Origin: Pseudorhodoplanes sp.
Lineage (GTDB): Bacteria; Pseudomonadota; Alphaproteobacteria; Rhizobiales; Xanthobacteraceae
NCBI GenBank assembly: GCA_022843165.1
Contig: JALHOD010000003.1
Location: 124,001 to 188,000 of the forward strand
Length of the DNA stretch: 64,000 bases
Reading direction: 5' to 3'
The notes under the pieces were generated by a model that saw only the letters and a list, made by a program, of their open reading frames with translations, had not been told where the DNA came from and searched no databases. How positions within the stretch are numbered: position 1 is the first letter of the stretch; each line of letters opens with the position of its first letter. This document shows, piece by piece, positions 1 through 7,975 of the stretch. A program made the position numbers and the translations under genes.

Positions 1-530
<530 letters not shown>

Positions 531-553
531 TCCCGCATCGGAATTGAGAGTGA

Positions 554-581
554 AAAAGGCCCGCCTCACGGCGGGCCTTTT
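554..581. terminator. Bidirectional intrinsic terminator after leuC
   Basis: AAAAGGCCCGCC, loop TCAC, GGCGGGCCTTTT is a perfect 12-bp stem with A and T tracts on either side. It sits between convergent leuC and the small secreted protein gene, so it can serve both strands. Confidence 0.85.
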
Positions 582-604
582 GAATTCGGAATCAGCCTCG
601 CGGC

Positions 605-877
605 TTACCAGTAGAAGCCGAAGCCATAGGGCCGGTAGTACGGGTAAGGCCGGTAATAGGGCCGGTAATATCCGTAATAGGGATACGGCCGATAATACGG
701 CCGATAGTAGCGGTACGGCCGGTAATGGCGGCGGTAATGGCGCCGTGAGCTGAATTCATGCTGATCGGCCTGCGCGGCGCGGACACCGTCCGGCCGGGAT
801 GCGGCGGACGCCGAAGCCGGCAGTGAAAATGCGATCAGAGCACCCAGAACAGCAAGGCTTGCGAGAATTTTTGACAT
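605..877 (-). CDS. Small secreted Tyr/Arg/Pro-rich protein
   Basis: A 90-residue protein of no known function. The start at 877 is chosen because GGAG lies 6 bases upstream and it gives a clean signal peptide (MSKILASLAVLGALIAFSLP then ASASA). After about residue 42 the chain is almost only Tyr, Arg and Pro, with iterated RPYY and RPYPYY units and the end FGFYW. Similar short secreted Tyr-rich proteins occur in Bradyrhizobium relatives, from memory. The composition suggests an unstructured exported protein of the periplasm or surface. It shares the 554-581 terminator with leuC. Confidence 0.75.
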   Translation of the reverse strand: MSKILASLAVLGALIAFSLPASASAASRPDGVRAAQADQHEFSSRRHYRRHYRPYRYYRPYYRPYPYYGYYRPYYRPYPYYRPYGFGFYW

Positions 878-1044
878 CGTCATCTCCAAGACTTCAATCG
901 CCTCCACCACCCTCAACGCGCCAAGAGGCCAATAGTGCCATGCTTCCGGCCAATTGCGGCAGGGCGGGGGCGCACCACATCACAAGACCGCGCGCTGAAT
1001 GTTCGTTCAGCCAATGCAGATCCGGTCGGACATACGACGTCCTG

Positions 1045-1365
1045 CTAGCCCCGCACCCAGCGGCAGCGCCGCTGCGGCGTTATGACCGTGCCGCCGGGGC
1101 GGTATTCGGTCAGATACCAGGCTTCGCACTGGCGGTAGGCCGGAGCGGGCGCCGGCCAGGAATAATCGTCAGGCCGCGGGTAGGGCCAGGCCGCCGGCTG
1201 TTGCGGCTGCACACGAATCCGGGGATGCCGGCGTTCCTGGCCGGAGAATTCAGACGCTGTCCGCAAACCGGCATCCTGCGCGACGGCCGGCGCCGGAGCG
1301 GCGATCACAGCGGCGCTCGCCACCGCTCCGACCAATGCTGCAAGTCCCGGCTTGAAGATGCACAT
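1045..1365 (-). CDS. Small secreted protein of unknown function
   Basis: A 106-residue protein beginning at ATG 1365, which puts a signal peptide (CIFKPGLAALVGAVASAAVI then PAVAQ) at the N terminus. The middle is Pro-rich (PQQPAAWPYPRPDDYSWPAPAP). The C-terminal segment CEAWYLTEYRPGGTVITP then RRCRWVRG has two Cys that could form a disulfide and resembles tails seen in other rhizobial hypothetical secreted proteins. It runs in the same direction as the Tyr-rich gene, about 170 bases before it. No function can be assigned. Confidence 0.65.
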   Translation of the reverse strand: MCIFKPGLAALVGAVASAAVIAAPAPAVAQDAGLRTASEFSGQERRHPRIRVQPQQPAAWPYPRPDDYSWPAPAPAYRQCEAWYLTEYRPGGTVITPQRRCRWVRG

Positions 1366-1459
1366 GTGCCGCTCCGCGTGTACTGTCCGCAAACTCTCCC
1401 ATCGTGCCCGGCAGGTCAACCCGATAGCGGCCCCGCCGCGCCGGCTCTATGCTCACCTC

Positions 1460-1681
1460 ATGACAGACCGGCACAATAGCGAACAGACCGCCCGCCGCGA
1501 GCTGAAAAAGCTGCGGCATGAGGGCGACGCACTCGGCGGGGTTTTTGCGCGCTGGGTTCTGCCGCGTAACGTCGACTCCGGCGATGCGATCGAAGTCTGG
1601 GGGACCCGCATCGGCCGCAGCCTCAGCGTGGTCGCATTGATCGTCGTCGGCCTGTATCTGCTCTGGGTCTACATCCGGTGA
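1460..1681 (+). CDS. Small single-pass membrane protein
   Basis: A 73-residue protein (start MTDRHNSEQTARRELKK). The N-terminal half is charged; one membrane helix lies at the C terminus (about residues 53-71, SLSVVALIVVGLYLLWVYI). It starts 11 bases before the peptidase gene ends its leader, with only 10 bases between its stop and the next ATG, so the two are probably co-transcribed. An upstream in-frame ATG at 1352 overlaps the divergent secreted-protein gene and is less likely. Function unknown. Confidence 0.65.
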   Translation: MTDRHNSEQTARRELKKLRHEGDALGGVFARWVLPRNVDSGDAIEVWGTRIGRSLSVVALIVVGLYLLWVYIR

Positions 1682-1691
1682 AGCCTGTTCC

Positions 1692-2120
1692 ATGAAAGAC
1701 AACATGTTCGCAGATCCGCTCGCGTGGCGATCGGTCAAGGCTTTGTCGCTGGCCGAGATGGAGACAATCGCCGAGGAGGCTTTCCGCCGGCTGCCGGAGA
1801 ATTTCCGCGCGCTCTGTTCCGATCTCGTGATCCAGGTCGACGATTTCCCGAGCGACGACGTGGTCCGCGACATGCGGCTGCAAAGCGAATTCGACATTCT
1901 CGGGCTGTTTCAGGGCATAGGCCTGCCGTTCCAGTCCACGTCCGACCCCTCGCGCATGCCGAACATGGTCTGGCTCTATCGCCGGCCAATTCTCGATTAC
2001 TGGGCCGAACACGAGGAGACCCTCGGCGCGATCATCACGCATGTGCTGGTGCACGAGATCGGCCATCATTTCGGATTGTCGGACGACGACATGGAAGCGA
2101 TCGAATCGAATACGGGATAG
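1692..2120 (+). CDS. Zincin-like metallopeptidase family protein
   Basis: A 142-residue cytosolic protein with HVLVHEIGHHFGLSDDDM near the C terminus, an HExxH zinc site with a third His and Asp as in the minimal zincin (DUF1025, Zincin_1) family. The length matches that family, which consists of little more than the catalytic core. The conserved YRRPIL and W segments precede the active site. No signal peptide is visible. It follows the small membrane protein closely and is followed after 33 bases by the GlcG/HbpS-like gene. The physiological substrate of this family is not known. Confidence 0.85.
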   Translation: MKDNMFADPLAWRSVKALSLAEMETIAEEAFRRLPENFRALCSDLVIQVDDFPSDDVVRDMRLQSEFDILGLFQGIGLPFQSTSDPSRMPNMVWLYRRPILDYWAEHEETLGAIITHVLVHEIGHHFGLSDDDMEAIESNTG

Positions 2121-2153
2121 ATCCCGAACAGCAAAAACAACAGCGGAGGATTC

Positions 2154-2552
2154 ATGCGCACCAAACCCTGCCTGACTGCGAGCGACGCCCTGAAAATGGC
2201 GGCGGCCTGCAAGGCCGAAGCCGAGAAGAACAAGTGGAGCGTGACCATCGCCATCACCGACGACGCCGGTGTGCCGCTCTATCTGGAGCGCATGGACGGC
2301 GCCACGGCCACCACCGCGGAGGTGGCCGTCGCCAAGGCGCGCACCTCGGCGATGACCCGCCGCCCGAGCAAGTTCTGGGAGGAGCGGATCAAGGAGCGGC
2401 CGGGATTCGTTAACTTTCCGGGCGTCCTTCACATTCAGGGCGGCTTGCCGATCATGTACCAGGGCGAATGTGTCGGCGCGATCGGGGTATCCGGCGTGCA
2501 ATCGCAGGAAGACGAGCAGATCGCCCAGGCCGGCATCGCCGGCCTTGGCTGA
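2154..2552 (+). CDS. GlcG/HbpS family protein
   Basis: A 132-residue single-domain protein of the GlcG/HbpS family: [20 protein letters not shown] start, [17 protein letters not shown], the Ser/Thr-rich [12 protein letters not shown] region, then [19 protein letters not shown]. Relatives bind haem (HbpS of Streptomyces) or sit in glycolate and other operons as accessory proteins. No signal peptide is seen, so it is probably cytosolic. GGAGG lies about 4 bases upstream of the ATG. leuD begins 122 bases downstream. Confidence 0.8.
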   Translation: MRTKPCLTASDALKMAAACKAEAEKNKWSVTIAITDDAGVPLYLERMDGATATTAEVAVAKARTSAMTRRPSKFWEERIKERPGFVNFPGVLHIQGGLPIMYQGECVGAIGVSGVQSQEDEQIAQAGIAGLG

Positions 2553-2674
2553 CGCCCGCGCCGGCCGCATGGCAGGCAGCAATTTGCCTTATGATACGGG
2601 GCCTTGACCGGCAGCGGCCGGGACGCCTAGAGGAAAGCGGGACGCGCGTCCGGGCGCGCAAAGGAACTGGAGCG

Positions 2675-3280
2675 ATGGACAAGTTTACCGTGCTGGAAGG
2701 CGTCGCGGCGCCGCTGCGGGTGGTCAATGTCGACACCGACATGATCATTCCCAAGCAATATCTGAAGACGATCAAGCGCACCGGCCTCGGCAAGGGTCTG
2801 TTCTCGGAAAAGCGTTACAACGACGACGGCAGCGAGAACCCGGATTTCATGCTCAACAAGCCGGCCTATCGCAACGCCAAGATCCTGGTGGCGGGCGACA
2901 ATTTCGGCTGCGGCTCTTCACGCGAACACGCGCCCTGGGCGCTGCTCGACTTCGGCATCCGCTGCGTGATCTCGACCTCGTTCGGCGACATTTTCTACAA
3001 CAACAGCTTCAAGAACGGCATCCTGCCGATCCGCGTCACGCCGGAAGAACTCGAGAAGCTGTTCGAGGACGCCGACCGCGGCGCCAACGCCACGCTGACC
3101 ATCGATCTCGAAAAGCAGGAAATCCGCGGCCCCGATGGCGGCGTGATCAAGTTCGAGATCGACGCCTTCCGCAAGCATTGTCTGCTCAACGGACTCGACG
3201 ATATCGGGCTGACGATGGTGAAGAAGAGCAAGATCGACACGTTCGAGAACAGCGTCAAAGCCCAGCGTCCCTGGTTTTAA
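2675..3280 (+). CDS. leuD: 3-isopropylmalate dehydratase small subunit
   Basis: A 201-residue swivelling-domain subunit that pairs with LeuC. Family landmarks are [15 protein letters not shown], the [17 protein letters not shown] loop, SFGDIFYNN and NGILPI. The start at 2675 gives [14 protein letters not shown] and has GGAG 4 bases upstream; longer in-frame extension upstream is Arg-rich and unlike the family. The stop TAA overlaps the ATG of the next gene (TAATG), so a small secreted protein is translationally coupled to leuD. Confidence 0.97.
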   Translation: MDKFTVLEGVAAPLRVVNVDTDMIIPKQYLKTIKRTGLGKGLFSEKRYNDDGSENPDFMLNKPAYRNAKILVAGDNFGCGSSREHAPWALLDFGIRCVISTSFGDIFYNNSFKNGILPIRVTPEELEKLFEDADRGANATLTIDLEKQEIRGPDGGVIKFEIDAFRKHCLLNGLDDIGLTMVKKSKIDTFENSVKAQRPWF

Positions 3281-3627
3281 TGAGACCGTCTGTAAAGGCG
3301 TTCCTGCTGATGGCGGTGGCCGCAACGCTGATGCTGCCGGCATCGGCGTCGGCGCAGCGCACGAAGTTCGACGGCCTGCGGCAATGCGAGCGCTATGGCG
3401 GGCTTCAGTTCCGAAAACAGAACCCGGCGTTTCGCCGCTTCATGATCGACCGCTCAAGCGTCAGCGAAGACAAGTATGTCGATCAGGTCGGGATGCAATT
3501 CGTATCGACGATCTATCACGGCAAGGCGACCTACGAAGCCGCCGCCGGACCGAAGCCGGTCCGCTTCATTTGCCTGCATGCCGGCTTTCGGCGCGGGCCG
3601 GTTTTCGTCCACACATTGCCGGAATAA
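3280..3627 (+). CDS. Secreted hypothetical protein coupled to leuD
   Basis: A 115-residue protein starting inside the leuD stop (TAATG). The N terminus is a signal peptide ([18 protein letters not shown], then LPASASAQ). The mature part has two Cys (LRQCERYGG and RFICLHAG) and the segment FRRFMIDRSSVSEDKYVDQVG that ends in VFVHTLPE. I do not recognise the family beyond rhizobial hypothetical proteins. Coupling to leuD may be only positional. Confidence 0.7.
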   Translation: MRPSVKAFLLMAVAATLMLPASASAQRTKFDGLRQCERYGGLQFRKQNPAFRRFMIDRSSVSEDKYVDQVGMQFVSTIYHGKATYEAAAGPKPVRFICLHAGFRRGPVFVHTLPE

Positions 3628-3648
3628 AATGTCCTTCGATGTGTCGCG

Positions 3649-4263
3649 CTAGCGCGCCCGCATCAACGCCATCCAGACGCCGCCGCCGATCAGAAATGCG
3701 CCGCTGATCCTCGACAGCAGACGCACCCGCGATCGCGACAGGATTTGTCCCGCCCGCCCGACCAGAATGGCGTAGAGCGAATCGAAAATCGCCGCCGTCG
3801 CCATCGCGGTGACGCCGAGCAGGACCACCTGTCCGATGTAATCGCCCTTCGGATCGACGAATTGCGGAATGAAGGCGCCGAACAGCAACAGCGCCTTCGG
3901 ATTGCTCATCAGCACCAGAAAACCCTGCAGAAAAAAGCCGCCGCGCGGCTTCGGCGCCTGCCCGGGCGCATCGAACGCCCCGCTCGACGTGAACAGCTTG
4001 AGTCCGAGCCAGATCAGATAGGCCGCACCGGCCAACCGCAGCCAGTCGAACCAGAACCCTGCCGTCTCGATGATCGAGGCGAGGCCCAAGATCACGATCA
4101 GCATCATCAGGCCGAGCCCGAGCTGCGTCCCGGCCACGTTCAGCAAGCCCGCGCTCGCGCCATAACGCAGCGAATTGGCGATGATCACGGTCACGGTCGG
4201 GCCGGGCACGATTACCACCACGATGCAGGCGACGACATAGGCAAGATAGAACTCGAGCGACAT
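3649..4263 (-). CDS. LysE/RhtB family amino-acid exporter
   Basis: A 204-residue inner-membrane protein with about six helices. LysE-family features: VVIVPGPTVTVIIANSLRYG at the first helix, the aspartate-free second helix, the GLKLF region, GFLVLMSNPKALLLFGAFIPQF and a C-terminal GAFLIGGGVWMAL helix. Family members export lysine, homoserine, threonine or related compounds; the substrate here is unknown. It is convergent with the preceding secreted-protein gene (21-base gap) and follows the CoA-ester lyase gene on the same strand. Confidence 0.88.
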   Translation of the reverse strand: MSLEFYLAYVVACIVVVIVPGPTVTVIIANSLRYGASAGLLNVAGTQLGLGLMMLIVILGLASIIETAGFWFDWLRLAGAAYLIWLGLKLFTSSGAFDAPGQAPKPRGGFFLQGFLVLMSNPKALLLFGAFIPQFVDPKGDYIGQVVLLGVTAMATAAIFDSLYAILVGRAGQILSRSRVRLLSRISGAFLIGGGVWMALMRAR

Positions 4264-4297
4264 GGCGAGGCTCTCCGTTTCTCGGCGCGCAGTTTCT

Positions 4298-4324
4298 TCT
4301 TCCTCCCCATTCAGGAGGAGGTGA
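4298..4324 (-). repeat. Palindromic intergenic repeat, first copy
   Basis: Read on the minus strand this is TTCACCTCCTCCTGAATG followed by GGGAGGA, a hairpin that closely resembles the one at 7940-7965 (TTCACCTCTCCCTGAAAG then GGGGAGGG). It lies between the CoA-ester lyase stop and the LysE start, without a T tract, so it is a weak terminator at best. Two copies in one window suggest a dispersed palindromic element. Confidence 0.5.
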
Positions 4325-4332
4325 AGAGAAAT

Positions 4333-5211
4333 TTACTGACGCGCCGCAATCGCGTCGGCAATGGCAACGGTTCGTCGTGCGATATCGGCATGCATGCGTT
4401 CGACCATGCGGCCATCGAGCTGCACCACGCCCTTGTCCCTGTTCTCCGGCTGGTCGAAAGCCGCGATGATTTTCTTGGCCTGCGTCACTTCTTCGGCGGC
4501 GGGTGAAAACGCGTCGTTGCATGGCGCGATCTGGTTGGGATGAATCAGTGTCTTGCCGTCCATCCCGAGATCGCGCGCCTGCTGGCATTCCCGCACAAAA
4601 CCTTCGGCGTCGCTGATATCGTTGTAGACCCCGTCGAGAAGGGAAATTCCGAATGCCCGCGCCGCCAGCACGCAGGTGGTCAGCCATGGCAGCATCGGCC
4701 AGCGTCCTGGCAAAAGACGCGCTCCGGTTTCCTTGGCGAGATCGTTGGTGCCCAGCACGAAACCCGACAGCCGCGTTTCCGAGTCTTTCGCCGCCGCCGC
4801 GATGGCCTGAATGTTGAGAATGGCGATCGGCGTCTCGATCATCGCCCAGATGCGGGTCTTGCGATCGGTGCCCATGTCCAGGAGCCGCTGGCCCAGCATT
4901 TCAAGCTGCCCGGGATTTGATATTTTCGGGACCAGAATGCCGTCCGGCGCGGCGCGCGCCGCTGCCGTCAGATCGTCGGCATGCCAGGGCGTATCAATGG
5001 CGTTGACTCGGATAAACACCTCGCGCGCGCCGAAACCCCCGGCTTTCACAGCTTCCGCCACCTGCTTGCGTGCGTCGGCCTTGGCGTCGGGTGCGACCGC
5101 GTCTTCGAGATCCAGAATCACACCGTCGGCCGGCAGCGAGCGGGCTTTTTCAATGGCGCGGGCATTCGAGCCCGGCATGTAGAGAACGGAGCGGCGCGGC
5201 CGGATCGTCAT
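4333..5211 (-). CDS. CitE-like CoA-ester lyase (HpcH/HpaI family)
   Basis: A 292-residue TIM-barrel protein: RRSVLYMPGSNARAIEKA, DGVILDLEDAVAPDAK, VFIRVNAIDTPWH, ILVPKISNPGQ, MIETPIAILN, and GMDGKTLIHPNQI, the acyl-CoA-binding end of the citrate-lyase-beta family. The Glu of MIET and Asp of LDLED are the expected Mg ligands. The start at 5211 has GGGAG 4 bases upstream. The size fits either a short malyl-CoA lyase or the (3S)-malyl-CoA thioesterase (Mcl2) of the ethylmalonyl-CoA pathway; mesaconyl-CoA hydratase of the same pathway is at 16.1 kb. Sequence alone does not decide between lyase and thioesterase. Confidence 0.85.
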   Translation of the reverse strand: MTIRPRRSVLYMPGSNARAIEKARSLPADGVILDLEDAVAPDAKADARKQVAEAVKAGGFGAREVFIRVNAIDTPWHADDLTAAARAAPDGILVPKISNPGQLEMLGQRLLDMGTDRKTRIWAMIETPIAILNIQAIAAAAKDSETRLSGFVLGTNDLAKETGARLLPGRWPMLPWLTTCVLAARAFGISLLDGVYNDISDAEGFVRECQQARDLGMDGKTLIHPNQIAPCNDAFSPAAEEVTQAKKIIAAFDQPENRDKGVVQLDGRMVERMHADIARRTVAIADAIAARQ

Positions 5212-5274
5212 GAACTCCCCCAACGGTAATCAAACGAACCTAGCGGGACCGGGCGCGGCATGCCAGCGTGCAGC

Positions 5275-5783
5275 ATGAGCGACAAAGGTCGAATGGGCCG
5301 GCCGGATATCTGGCTCGCCGGCGTCGATGGATGCGCCGGCGGCTGGATCACCGTCCTTGTCAGACCATCCGGCGAAGACATGAAAATCACCGTGTACAGG
5401 CGCTTTGCCGAGCTTGCCGCCGCGCCTGAAAATCCCGCCATCGTCGCCATCGACATGCCGATCGGCTTGCCCGATCGGACCGGGCCCGGGGGACGTGATG
5501 CTGAAAACGCGGTTCGCCCCCTTCTGGGTCAAAGGCAATCGTCGGTCTTCTCGGTTCCGTCGCGGTCCGCGGTCTATGCGAAGGATTACGACGAGTGATC
5601 GCGGCGGGCCTGCCCATCGCCGCAGTCGAAGGACGACCCCCCAAAGGGGCGGGAGTCGACGACCTGCTCGACGCCCTGGCTTGCGGCTCCATTGCACGGC
5701 GGATTCATGCAGGCAATGCACAGCCTTTTCCGGAACGGCCCCCGCGCGATGCTTACGGGTTGCCGATGGCGATCTGGGCGTGA
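5275..5783 (+). pseudogene. DUF429 family gene with internal deletion and frameshift
   Basis: The first part (5275-5598) encodes a typical DUF429 N terminus: DIWLAGVDGCAGGWITV, FAELAAAPENPAIVAIDMPIGLP, GRDAENAVRPLLG and SSVFSVPSRSAVYA, then stops at TGA 5596-5598. The C-terminal part continues in another frame (5595-5783): IAAGLPIAAVEGRPPKGAGV then DDLLDALACGSIARRIHAG and DAYGLPMAIWA. Together they give about 170 residues, while intact members, from memory, have about 230-250; the middle (fold core between AVYA and the RPPKGAGVDDLLDAL helix) is missing. So this is a decayed gene rather than a simple sequencing slip. Intact members are predicted RNase H-fold nucleases. Confidence 0.8.
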
Positions 5784-5845
5784 TAGTCGGCTCGCCGAAG
5801 CCGAGTGGCATGTCCTGCATCATCATGCGGCCCCGGAGAAAATCC

Positions 5846-6829
5846 TTGAGCGACGTTCTCAGTCTTGCCACGCAGAATCTGCTCTCGCCGATGGTTCTGT
5901 TCTTCGCTCTGGGCCTCCTGGCCGCATTGGCAAAATCCGATCTCGTGGTCCCTGAGGCGATCGCAAAAGGGCTCGCCCTCTACCTGATGATGGCGATCGG
6001 TTTCAAGGGCGGCGCGCAGGTGGCGGCCTCAGGCGTCAGCGCGCGCATGGTCGCCACCATCCTCAGCGGTATCGCGCTGTCGCTCCTCATTCCATGTCTC
6101 GCATTCCTGCTGTTACGCCTGACCAGCAGATTGTCGGCAATCGACGCCGCCGCGACCGCTGCACATTACGGGTCGATTTCGATCGTCACCTTCATCGCCA
6201 GCACCCAGGCGCTCCAGTCCATGGGCCTTGATTACGAAGGCTATCTGGTCGCAGTGGCCGCCGGCATGGAAGCTCCGGCGATCCTGGTCGCGTTACTGAT
6301 CGCTCGCCGCTATTCGGACTGCGCCGGTGACGAGCCGCTGGGCCGCATGCTGCGGGAGGTAGCCGGTAATTCCTCCGTCGTCATGCTGATCGGCGCTTTC
6401 ATTATCGGCTGGATCACCGGCGCGCGGGGCTACGAGATGATCAAGCCGTTTATCGGCGATCTGTTTCTTGGCGTACTTTGCCTGTTCCTGCTCGACATGG
6501 GTCTGATCGCCGGCCGCGGTCTACGCGAAGGACGCCGGCAATTGTCCGCGCCGGTAATCTTGTTCGGGCTTTACATGCCGCTTGTCAGTGCGGCGCTAAC
6601 ACTGCCGGTCTGCTGGCTGCTTGGGTTGTCCACAGGCGGCTCGACGTTGCTGCTGACGCTTGCGGCCTCCGCCTCCTACATCGCCGTGCCTGCCGCGATG
6701 CGGCTTGCGCTGCCGGAAGCGAACGCGTCGATCTATCTGACGCTGTCGCTCGGCATCACTTTTCCCTTCAATCTCACGCTCGGCATCCCGACCTATGTCT
6801 GGATCGCCCGCAGCGTAATCGGTTCGTGA
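5846..6829 (+). CDS. sbtA: SbtA-type sodium-dependent bicarbonate transporter
   Basis: An inner-membrane protein of about 327 residues with about ten helices in two inverted halves. SbtA-family marks: LATQNLLSPMVLFFALGLLA, LYLMMAIGFKGGAQVA, the AAHYGSISIVTFIAST motif, YLVAVAAGMEAPAI and the ASASYIAVPAAMRLALPEAN then SIYLTLSLGITFPFN end. In cyanobacteria SbtA imports bicarbonate with sodium. The TTG at 5846 has GGAG 7 bases upstream and gives the family-like LSDVLSLATQN start; ATG 5825 or 5810 are alternatives. The SbtB-like gene follows 13 bases later and a carbonic anhydrase after that, which supports the role. Confidence 0.88.
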   Translation: MSDVLSLATQNLLSPMVLFFALGLLAALAKSDLVVPEAIAKGLALYLMMAIGFKGGAQVAASGVSARMVATILSGIALSLLIPCLAFLLLRLTSRLSAIDAAATAAHYGSISIVTFIASTQALQSMGLDYEGYLVAVAAGMEAPAILVALLIARRYSDCAGDEPLGRMLREVAGNSSVVMLIGAFIIGWITGARGYEMIKPFIGDLFLGVLCLFLLDMGLIAGRGLREGRRQLSAPVILFGLYMPLVSAALTLPVCWLLGLSTGGSTLLLTLAASASYIAVPAAMRLALPEANASIYLTLSLGITFPFNLTLGIPTYVWIARSVIGS

Positions 6830-6842
6830 CCGCGAGGCCGCC

Positions 6843-7154
6843 ATGGAGATGCACGCCAAAAAGAGAGTTGAGATCGTGGTGGAGGCCCCCCTCCTCAACC
6901 GGCTGCTCGGCATCCTCGATGATGCCAACGTGTCCGGCTATACAGTTCTCCCGGCGATCGCCGGCCGCGGCCACCATGGCAGCTGGAGCCGCGAAGGCCT
7001 GGCGACCGACGCAGGGCGGATGGTTGTCGTCGTGCTGATCGTAAGCCCCGACGCAGCTCCCGGCCTGATGACCGCCATCCGCCCGCTGATTACCCGCCAG
7101 ATCGCCATCGTCAGCGTCTCCGACGTGCAGGTAATCCGCGGCGAACGGTTCTGA
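6843..7154 (+). CDS. sbtB: SbtB-like PII-family regulator of SbtA
   Basis: A 103-residue ferredoxin-fold protein of the PII-like group: KKRVEIVVEAPLLNRLLGIL, SGYTVLPAIAGRGHHGSWSR, MVVVVLIVSPDAA and IVSVSDVQVIRGERF. The G-rich GRGHHG loop lies where PII proteins carry the nucleotide-binding T-loop base. In cyanobacteria SbtB binds adenine nucleotides including cAMP and blocks SbtA. Placement 13 bases behind the SbtA gene fits a regulatory pair. The C terminus lacks the Cys pair found in some cyanobacterial SbtB proteins, so redox control is not indicated. Confidence 0.82.
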   Translation: MEMHAKKRVEIVVEAPLLNRLLGILDDANVSGYTVLPAIAGRGHHGSWSREGLATDAGRMVVVVLIVSPDAAPGLMTAIRPLITRQIAIVSVSDVQVIRGERF

Positions 7155-7260
7155 TGACCTCGGCGACCGATATTGTATTCGGAAGCCGCGTGCCATATCG
7201 GAAGGTCGGCCGAGCCGCCGGGGCGGCGGTCGGCACGGAGCGACATCGCAGAGTAATCAT

Positions 7261-7932
7261 ATGAGCTTCCCACAACGTCTCGTCGAAGGCTACGGCAACT
7301 TCCTGTCCGGCCGTCTGATCGAGGAGCAAAGCCGTTATCGCGAGCTGGCCGAAAAAGGCCAGTCGCCCGAGATCATGGTGATCGGCTGTTGCGACTCGCG
7401 GGTGTCGCCCGAAGTGGTTTTCGACGCCCATCCCGGCGAATTGTTCGTCGTGCGCAATGTCGCCAATCTGGTGCCGCCCTACACGCCGGACGGCGCGCAG
7501 CGCGCGGTTTCGGCGGCTTTGGAATTTGCGGTACAGGCGCTGAAGGTGAAGCACATTGTCGTGCTGGGACACGCGCAATGCGGCGGCATCCGCGCTTTTG
7601 CGGAGGATTCCGCACCGCTGTCGCCGGGCGATTTCATCGGACACTGGATGGCGTTGATCGCGCCGGCCGCGAAAACGGTAGGGCCGCGCGGCGAGCGGCC
7701 GATGGCGGATTACCTGACCCAGCTCGAACAAGCCTCGCTGGTCAAGACGCTGGACAACCTGATGACCTTTCCCTGCGTGCGCATTCTGGCCGAGCGCAAG
7801 AAGCTCGAGCTGCACGCGGCCTATTTCGGCGTCGCCACGGGAAAACTCTCGGTGCTCAATCCCGAGACGGACACATTCGAACCTGTGGCGCAGAATTATC
7901 ACGACCGGGTGTTCGGAGAGCCGAGGTTTTGA
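7261..7932 (+). CDS. Beta-class carbonic anhydrase
   Basis: A 223-residue cytosolic enzyme converting CO2 and bicarbonate. The zinc and catalytic dyad residues are visible: CCDSRVSPE (Cys, Asp-Arg) and VLGHAQCGGIRAF (His, Cys), and the length matches beta-type enzymes. The GELFVVRNVANLVPPY segment is characteristic. It is about 106 bases downstream of the SbtB-like gene, with a GC-rich inverted repeat in between, so it may share the transcript or have its own promoter. It is convergent with asd; a hairpin lies between them. Confidence 0.94.
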   Translation: MSFPQRLVEGYGNFLSGRLIEEQSRYRELAEKGQSPEIMVIGCCDSRVSPEVVFDAHPGELFVVRNVANLVPPYTPDGAQRAVSAALEFAVQALKVKHIVVLGHAQCGGIRAFAEDSAPLSPGDFIGHWMALIAPAAKTVGPRGERPMADYLTQLEQASLVKTLDNLMTFPCVRILAERKKLELHAAYFGVATGKLSVLNPETDTFEPVAQNYHDRVFGEPRF

Positions 7933-7939
7933 TCTTGCC

Positions 7940-7967
7940 TTCACCTCTCCCTGAAAGGGGGAGGGAT
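7940..7967. terminator. Hairpin between carbonic anhydrase and asd; second copy of palindromic repeat
   Basis: CCTCTCCC, loop TGAAA, GGGGGAGG forms an 8-bp stem with one G-T pair between convergent genes. It is a likely terminator, and its sequence matches the element at 4298-4324 in inverted orientation. Confidence 0.6.
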
Positions 7968-7975
7968 AAAGCAAG

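Noticed and set aside
620-730. Regular repeats that first look like a CRISPR or satellite array
   Set aside because: The repeats are short, continuous and in frame, coding for RPYY-type peptide units in a protein with a signal peptide. There are no unique spacers.
1250-2582. Two long minus-strand frames (215 and 319 codons) opposite the zincin and GlcG/HbpS genes
   Set aside because: They are shadows of the plus-strand genes, which have recognisable motifs; the shadows have no domain pattern.
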